In this document: one piece after another, positions 29,287-38,200 of the stretch
How positions within the stretch are numbered: the first letter of the stretch is position 1
Layout: each line of letters begins with the position of its first letter
Assembly (NCBI GenBank): GCA_002291465.1
Contig: CP021238.1
Span: 2,728,001-2,792,000, forward strand
DNA: 64,000 bases
Direction: 5' to 3'
DNA from: Mycobacterium lepraemurium
Lineage (GTDB): Bacteria > Actinomycetota > Actinomycetes > Mycobacteriales > Mycobacteriaceae
Position numbers and translations under genes: made by a program
The notes under the pieces: generated by a model
What the model was told of the DNA's origin: nothing
What the model saw: only the letters and a program-made list of their open reading frames with translations
Database searches by the model: none

Positions 29287-32200
29287 TCAGCTCGGCTCGG
29301 GCGCCGCCTCACGTTCCGGTTCGGCCTCACCGGTGCCGGTTTCCGAGCCCGGATTCGGGTTGGCGGCCACCGCCGCACCGGGCTCCGATTCCGCGTCGGG
29401 CAGTTGGCCTGCCAGATACTCGGCCAGCCCACCGATCGTCGGATAGTCGAAGACCGCGGTCACGTTGATCGTGAACGCGCCACCGAATTGGCTGTGCAAC
29501 CGGTTGCGAAGTTCGACCGCCATCAGGGAATCCGTGCCCAGGTCCAGGAATCGGCTCGTCGCGGCGGGTGGCTGCGCGAGCCGCAGGAAACCCTGCACCT
29601 CGCGCTGCAGGAATTCGGTGATGAAGGCGGCGCGCTGCGCCACCGGGATCTCCTGCAACTGCTTGAGTAATTCGCTGTCACCACTTGCCTCCCCGACGGC
29701 GCTCGGCAGCACGAGATCGAGAATCGGTGGGCGAGCACCGCCCAGCAGCTTCGCCACCCGCTGCCAGTTCGCCTTGATGACGGTCGCCTGCCCGGTGCCG
29801 TTGGCGACGACCTCGGCGAGCGCGGCCAGCGCGGCCGTCGGTTCCAGCGGAATGAGTCCCTGCGCACCGATGTTGGCGCGCGCGGCATCCGACGACGCCA
29901 TCCCCCCTTGGGCCCAGGGCCCGAGGTTGACCCCGGTCGCCGGCAAGCCGCGCGCGTGTCGCGCTGCGACCAGCCCGTCGAGCCACGCGTTGGCGGTCGA
30001 ATAGTTGGCCTGGCCGGGTGAACCGAGCAGGCTGGACACCGAGGACGACACGATGAAGAAGTCGAGATCGTCGGTCTTCGTCGCATGGTCCAGGTAGCTG
30101 GCGCCGAATGCCTTGGGCGCCAATGCCACCCGGAAACGCTCCGGGCTCTGCTGGGACAGCAGCGCGTCGTCGAGCACGCCCGCCAGATGCACGACTCCTG
30201 CCAGCGGGGGCAGTTCGGCGCGGATCCGGGCCAGCAGCTGCTCGACCTGCGCGGCGTCACCGACGTCGGCGGCGAAGGTGTGGACGCGGCACCGGTAGCG
30301 CTCGGTGATGTCGTCGATGGCCCGCCGCGCCGCGGCGTCGGGTGCGCGCCGGCTGGTCAGCACGATCTCGCCGGCGCCGAGCTGGGCCAGATAGGCCGCC
30401 AGGTGCAGGCCGATCGCGCCGAGCCCACCGGTGATCAGATAGCTGCGATCACCGCGCGGTTGCAGCGGTTTCGGCATCTGCAGCACGATCTTGCCGATGT
30501 GCCTCGCTTGCTGCATGCGGCGAAACGCCGTCTTCGCCTCGGCCAGCGGATAGATCTCGGCGGGCAACGGCCTCCACTCGCCGCTGGCCAGCCCGTCCGA
30601 CACCTCGGTCAGCAGGGCATGAATGTGCTCCGGCTGTTCCACGCAGGCCCAGTCCAACGCGACGATCTCGTAGGCGATATCGGGGCGGGCCGCCGCCATC
30701 TGCTCGCGGGTCCAGATGTCGCGCTTGGCGATCTCGACGAAACGGCCGTGTTGGGCAGTGGCCCGCACGGTCGCCTCGATGAATCCCTCATTGGTCAGGC
30801 TGTTGAGCACCACGTCGACGCCGGCGCCGCCGGTGTCGACGAGGATCTGGTCGGCGAAATCGGTGCTGCGCGAATCGTAGACGTATTCCACACCCAGCTT
30901 GCGCAGCGTCGCACGTTTGTAGGTGCTCGCGGTGGCGAACACGGTCGCACCGTGTCGCTGCGCCAGCTGGATGGCGGCCAATCCGACGCCACCGCTTGCC
31001 GCATGAATGAGCACGCGGTCACCGGGTTTCAGCTGGGCCCAGTCGAACGCGAGCCGGGCAGTGAGCACCGCGGCGGGAATGGTCGCGGCATCCACCGCGC
31101 TCACGCCGTCGGGAATCGGCGCCAGCAACTGGACCGGCACATTGAACCGGCTGGCGAACGCGCCCTGCATGAAACCGTAGACGCGCGTGCCGACCTCGAG
31201 TCCGGTGACGCCGCTGCCGAGTTGGGTGACGGTGCCGGCGAAGTCGCCGCCGAGCGGCCCCGGGTCGCCCGGGTAGAGGCCCAGTACGTTGAGCACCTCC
31301 CGGAAGTTCAAACCGCCGGCCTCGACACGGACCTGCACACAGCCCTCGGCCGGGGGCGGCGCCTCCTGCTCGATCAGCCGCAGGTTGTCGATCGCGCCGC
31401 GTTCGGTGGGGGCGAGGACGTAGTCGGTGCCGCGCGGTACCGCGAGATGACCGCTGCGCGCCCACGGCAGTAACCGGGATGCCAGGAGTTTCCCTTGCCG
31501 CACCGCCAGTTCCGGTTCGTCCAGCGGTGCGCCGAGCAGACCGGCCAGCGACCGCACGGCCTGCTCCGAGCCGTCGGAATCGACCAGCCTGCACCGCAGC
31601 GCCGGTTCCTCGTTGAGGATGGTGCGCCCGACTCCCCACAGCGCCGCCTGCACCGGGTCGACCGGCTCGCCGGACTCGGTCGCCAAGCCCCGTTCGGTGA
31701 CGATCCACAGGCCACCGGGAAGCTTGACCGCCGAGCCATCCGCGTTCTGCAAGGCGTGCACGGCGGTGAGAAGCCCGGCGATCTCGGTTTCCAGCCGCGC
31801 CACGGATTCGGCGCTCGACTCCTGTCCACCGGATTGCGTTGCGCGCCAGACGATGCCTGTGACCGGGCCGCCACGGTCCTCGGCGCGCACCAACAGCTTC
31901 CCGACGGACTCCGGATCGGTGTTGCGGTCGAATGGGATGCAGCCCGGCAGTTGAGCCGCCAGTTCGTCGAAGCCGGCGATCAGCCATGTCACGCTTGGAT
32001 TTGCGACACCATCGTTCGACGGCTGGGGTGGAACCTCATGCCAGCCAAGGGTGTACAGCAGCCGGGTGGCATCGCCGCCCAGTCCCCGCAACAACGCCTC
32101 GCGGGGCGCGCGCTTGACCGTGAACTCGCGTATCCCACCCAGGTGGCGACCGTCCCGATCGATGAAATCGATGTCGAAGACTTGGGTTTCGCTGTCCAGC

Positions 32201-35200
32201 GCGCTGGGCCGCCATTTCCCGCGGCAATAGAACCGCCGCGGAATCTTCTCCCGCAGGGACACCTGCCCGTACCGCAACGGCAGCAACAGATCATTTAAGC
32301 CCTGTTCGGCGGCGAGAAGGGCGGGAAACGCCGGGAAGACGACTCCGGTGCACAGGTCGAGCAGCACCGGATGCATGGGCTCCGTCCCGAGGTGCTCGGC
32401 GAGTTCGTCACCCACGGTGACGTCGCCGACCGCCTCACCGTCGCCCATCCACAGCGACTTCAGCGAGGTGGACCACGTGGTCCCCCACTCCAGTTCGATT
32501 TCAGCGAAGCTGTCGAACAGCAGTTGCGGGCGACTGCGGTCCAACCTCTCGATCACGGCGTCGATGTGGTCCGCCGGGTCGGCCGCCGGCTCATCCTCGA
32601 TGCCGGCGACGACGGTGCCATCGGCGTTCAACGACCATTCGGCATCGGGGACGCCGTACGGGCGGCTGTCCACCCGGAAGGTCCAGCCGCCCTCCTGCAG
32701 CGGATTCAGACTCAGCTGCACTTCACGAGAAGCCTTGTCGGGCAGTATGATCGGCTCATAGAAGTAGACGTTTTGCACGCGTGCCGGCGGCCCGACGGCA
32801 GCCAGGGCCATCGCCGCATATGTCGCGCCCGGGACGACGACGGTGCCGTAGATCACGTGATCGGCAAGCCAGGGCTGCGACTTCACCGACAACCTACTGG
32901 TGTAGACGGAGTCGCCGGAGGCGAGCTCCTTCGCGCTGCCCAGCAGCCCGGATGCCGCGGCGCCCTGTCCATCGATGCCGGCGATGCCGGAAGCCTTGGG
33001 CCAGAAGCGCCGCCGCTGGAACGGGTAGGTGGGCAGTTCGAGTTTGCGGCGCGGTCGACGATGCAGCGCGGCGAACTCGGGACGATGACCGCTGACGTAT
33101 GCCGCGGCCAGCCCGTCGGCGATCTGTCGCCGATCGCCGACGCCCTTGCGCAGGGAAACGATCGCGCGTGGCGCGGCCAGGTGTTCCGGCCAGACCTGCA
33201 CCGCGGCCCCCGTCAGCACCGGTTGCGGACCGATCTCCATCAACACCGTGCAGCCCAGCGCTGCGACGGTGCGCACGCTTTCGGCGAACTGCACCGGCTG
33301 ACGGGAATGCCGCCGCCAATAGCGCGCGTCGAGCGGGGTTTCGGTGGTGAGCACCGTCCCGGTGCGGTTGCAGACCAGCGGCAGCGTGGGTACGGCGAAG
33401 TCCAGACCCGCTGCGTACGACTCGAATTCATCGAGTACCGGGTCCAGCAGCTCCGAGTGGAAGGCGTGGCTGGTTTCCAGCCAGCTGCACCGGATCCCGT
33501 CACTGGCACCGCGGGCCACGATCTGTTCCAGATCCGCGCCGGGACCCGAGAGCACCGTGTTGGGGCCGTTGTAGGCGGCCACCGACACCCGAGGGAAGTC
33601 GTTGGCGAGCTCCTCGACGTATTGGGCGTCGGCGAACACCGCCACCATCCGGCCGCCGTCAGGCAGGCCGCCGAACAGCCGGCCGCGCTCGGCCACCAGC
33701 CGCGCCCCGTCCTCGAGGCTGAAAACGCCCGCGACACAAGCCGCCGCGTATTGGCCCACGCTGTGCCCCAGCACCACGTCGGGCTCGACACCCCAGGATT
33801 GCCACAGCCTGGCCAGGCCCATCTCGACAGCGAACAACGCGGGCTGCGCAAAAGCGGTATTCCGCAGGATTTTTCCGGCCTCACCACCGGTGTCCTTGTC
33901 GGTCGCGAAGATCACCTCGGTCAACGGACGCGGCAGCAGCCCGTCGATGGCATCCGCGCAGCGCGTTACCGTTTCGGCGAAAACCGGCTCGGCGTCGAAC
34001 AACTCGCGCGCCATCCCCGGGTATTGGCTGCCCTGTCCGGTGAACAACCACGCCGTCGTCGGCGGGTCGGTGCACTCGCCGCGCGCCACTCCCGGCCGGG
34101 TCAGATTGTCGGCGAGGTCGGCCAGCGCCTCGCGTGCGCTGCGCACCGAATCCACCACCAGCGCGGCACGATGCTCGAAATGCGCACGCCCGGCCCCGGC
34201 GGTGAAGCACAGATCGCCGATGTCCGCGTCGGGATGAGCGTGCAACCATTCCCCGCACCGCTGCGCCAACGCCAGCAACGCCTCCGGCGACCGCGCGGAC
34301 AGCGGCAGCACGTCGACCGGGCATGCGTCGGATTCGGCTACCGGGGTGGCGTCTTGCGTCGTTACCGGTTGCGGCGCCTCCTCGATCAACACGTGTGCGT
34401 TGGTGCCGGTGAACCCGAACGAGCTCACCCCGGCTCGCCGCGGCCGGCCGTTGGTCTGCCAGGGAACCGCCTTGTCCACCACCCGCAGTGGCAGCGAGTC
34501 CCACGGGATATGCGGCGACGGGGTCTCGAAATGCAGGCTCTGCGGGAGCATTTCGTGCTGCAGCGACAACACGACCTTGATCAGGCCGGCGACCCCGGAG
34601 GCCGCCTCGAGGTGGCCGATGTTGGTCTTCACCGATCCGATCAGCAACGGCCGGTCGGTGTCACGGGTGGCGCCGTAGACGGCCCCTGCCGCCTGCGCTT
34701 CGATCGGATCCCCCAGCGCGGTGCCCGTCCCGTGCGCCTCGAGGTAGTCGACGTCATCGCCGGAGAGGCCGGCGCGGCTCAGCGCCATGGCGATAAGCCG
34801 TTGCTGTGCACCACCATTGGGCACCGTGAGACCGCTGGACGCGCCGTCATGGTTGACCGCGCTGGCCGGGATGACCGCGCACACCCGGTCGCCGTCGCGC
34901 ACGGCGTCGCTCATCCGCTTGAGCACCAGGATCCCGCAGCCTTCACTGCGCACATAACCGTCGGCGGTGGCATCGAAGGTCTTGCATCGCCCGACGGGTG
35001 AAAGCATCCGGGCGCGCGACGCGGCGATGTTGGACACCGGACTCAGCAACACGTTGACACCGCCGGCCAACGCCAAATCGCAGTCACCGGAATGCAATGC
35101 CTGGCAGGCCTGATGCACGGCCACCAGCGACGAGCTGCATGCGGTGTCGACGGCCACCGCGGGTCCTTCCAGACCCAGCGCGAAGGCGACCCGGCCGGAG

Positions 35201-38200
35201 ATGGCGTTGAGCGCGTTGCCGGTGATGAAGTGCGGCTCGATCTTGTCCACCGACTCAGCGGACAGCAGATGCGAATACTCGTTGGCGCCGACCCCCACGA
35301 AGATGCCGCTTCGGCTGCCGCGCAGCGCGGCCGGGGAATACCCGGCACGCTCCAAGCCCTCCCACACGGTTTCCAGCACGAGCCGCTGCTGCGGGTCGAT
35401 CCACACCGCTTCGCGCGGCGAGATACCGAAGAACTCCGGATCGAATTCGTCGATTTGGTCCAGGTATCCGCCGAATCGGCTGTACATCTTGCCGGGGGTT
35501 TCCGGATCGGGGTCGTAGAACTCGTCGATGTCGAATCGGTCTTCCGGGACTTCCCGGATGGCGTCGACACCGCCGGACAGCAACTCCCAGAAGGCTTCCG
35601 GATCAGCGGCGCCGGGGAAACGGCATGCCATGGAGACGATCGCGATCGGCTCGTTCGTGCGCCCGGCCGGCGCCGGGGTGCCCGCCGGCGGTGCGGGTTT
35701 GGCGTCCGCCTGCCCGCGCAGGTCGAGCACGTCGCCGAGCAGGTACTCGGCGACATCGGACAGCCGCGGGTAATCCATCGCCAGGGTTGCGGGTATCTGC
35801 TTGCCCACGCCTTGCTCGATGTGGCGGCGCAGTTCGATGGCCATCAGCGAATCCATGCCGAGGTCGAAGAATCCCGCGTCCTCGCGGATCTCCGCGGCAT
35901 CGACGTGCGTCACCTCGGCCACCGCGTTGCGCAGAAACTCCGTCATGAGTCTCCTGCGCTGCTGCACCGGAGCGCCGGCGAGCCGCTCGACCAGCCCCGT
36001 CTTCCCGGAAGGCGTTGGTGCCGGGGCGAAATCGGGCACCTCCCGGGCCAATTCCGCCAGCAATGACCGCTGCCCCGCTTGCTGGTAAAGCGGCAGGAAG
36101 CGGGTCCAGTCGATCCGGGCCACCACCCCCTGCGCGGCGGCGGTCGCCATGACATCGGCCAGACCCGCCAACGCGTCGGCGGGCGAGAGCGTCTTGATGC
36201 CGCGCTGAGCCAGTCGTGCCCGGGCGTTCTCGTCGGCCATGCCCGCCGCCCAGGGACCGAAGTTGACGCTGATCCCGTTGACGCCCTGCTCACGCAGCCG
36301 CCACGCCAGCCCGTCGAGGAAGGAGTTGGCCGCGCCGTACGCCGTCTGACCCAGACCACCCCATACCGAGGCGATCGAGGACGTGCTGACGAAGAAGTCC
36401 AACCGCAGGTCGGCGGCGGCTTCGCTCAAATGCCAAGCGCCCCAGACCTTCCCGGCGAAAACCCGATCTATTTCAGCGTCTTCCAGGTCGCTCAGCGGGG
36501 TGGTGCCGATCTCGCCCGCGGCATGGACTATGCCGGCCACCGGCAGCAGTTCGGCCCGCACGGTGCCGAGTAGCCGCGCAACGTGGTGGGCGTCGGCAAC
36601 ATCGGCCGCGATCACCCGGACTTCGCATCCGTACTGTTGGCTGAGGGTGTCGACGCGCCGCTGCGCGGCTTCGCCCGGCGCGCGGCGGCCGATCAGCACC
36701 AGGTGCCGGGCGCCCTGCGCGGCCAGGTGGCCGGCGATCTCCAGTCCGATCGAACCCAACCCACCGGTCACCAGATACGCTGCGTCGGCACGCAATGTCA
36801 GCGGAGCCGCGGCCGGCTGCCCGCTTCGTCGCGTCAGCCGGGGAACGTAGATGTCCGAGCCGCGCAGCGCGATCTGGTCCTCCCCGACGGCCGGGTCGCG
36901 CGGTGCCGACGCGACCCTGACCAACCGGGACCATTCCTCGGCGCTACCCTGCGCTAGGTCGGCCAGCCCGCCCCACAGTTGCGGATATTCCAGGGACGCC
37001 GCCCGGCCGAATCCCCACAGGCAGCTTTGATCCGGGAACACGGTGTCGGCGTCGGTGACTCGTTGCGCGCCGCGGGTGACCAACCAAATCGATTGGCGCA
37101 GTTCAGCGGCGGCCGCGGCGCGGAAGAGCCGCCGTGTTCCGGCCAGTACCCGGTGCTGCATCCGCAGCAGCGACCGCATCGATGGTGCGGTGCCGGAATC
37201 CAGCGCCGCCACCAGCGCGATGCGTAGCGGCGCTTCCTCCGCCGCCGCGGCGCGCAATACGATCTCGAGTCGTTCCTCGTCCGTGTCGGAGGCGGGCAAC
37301 ACGAGAATCCGGTGCTGGTGCCCGCGCGCGGTGAGCACGTCGACCAGGGGCGCGACGGCGTCGTCGTCATCGCCGACGACGAGCCAGGTGGCTTCGGCTT
37401 CGGGGCCAGGGACCGTGGACTTCTCCCAGCGGATCTCGTAACGGTCCTCGGCGATGGACCGACTCTTGCGCTGTTGATTGTGTTGTGCGGCAAGCTTCGT
37501 CAGCACATCGAGGGTGTGCTGATCGGCGCTCGCGCCGTCGAGCAACTCCGCGAGTTCGGCGATCCGGCCGTCCTCGAGAAGCCGGACGGCCGTGGTCTGG
37601 GTCGAGGTTTGTTGGCTGCCGGGCGGGACCCGCTGCTCGCTGAACCAGTACTGGCGATGCTGGAACGGATAGGTGGGCAGGTCAAGCTTTCGCGCCGAAC
37701 GGACGGCGGCACCGAAGTCCGGGAGGTGGCCGACAATGTAGGCCTCGCCAAGCGCTTCGGTGATCTGGCGGTGGTCGGCGGTGTTGCGGCGCAAGGATGC
37801 GATCGCCCGGGGCGCGGTCGCCGGGTCGGGCCAGGCCCGCAGGGCCGCGGCGGTGAGCACCGGTTGGGGGCCGATCTCCAGCAACACCTTGCAGCCCAGC
37901 TCGGCGAGGGTGCGAACGCTCTTGGCGAACTCGACCGGTTGGCGCGCATGGCGACGCCAATAGGCCCCATCGAGTTTCACGCTCCTGCCCAGGGCGGAGC
38001 CGGTTCGGTTGCAGATCAAGATCCGTTGGGGCGGACCGAAATCGAACTGGTTCGCATACGACTCGAACTCGTCGAGAATCGGATCCAGCAGCGCCGAGTG
38101 GAACGCGTGGCTGGTGTCAAGCCAGTCGCACCGGGCTTTCTCGGCGGTCAACCGGGCCACCGCCTGCTCCAGCTCCTGCCCCGGTCCCGACAACACGGTG

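Noticed and set aside
32371..35001. 876-codon rightward frame opposite the PKS, and a similar one at 37312-39060
   Set aside because: They lie exactly antisense to conserved PKS KS/AT/DH domains and have low-complexity Arg/His/Gly composition.
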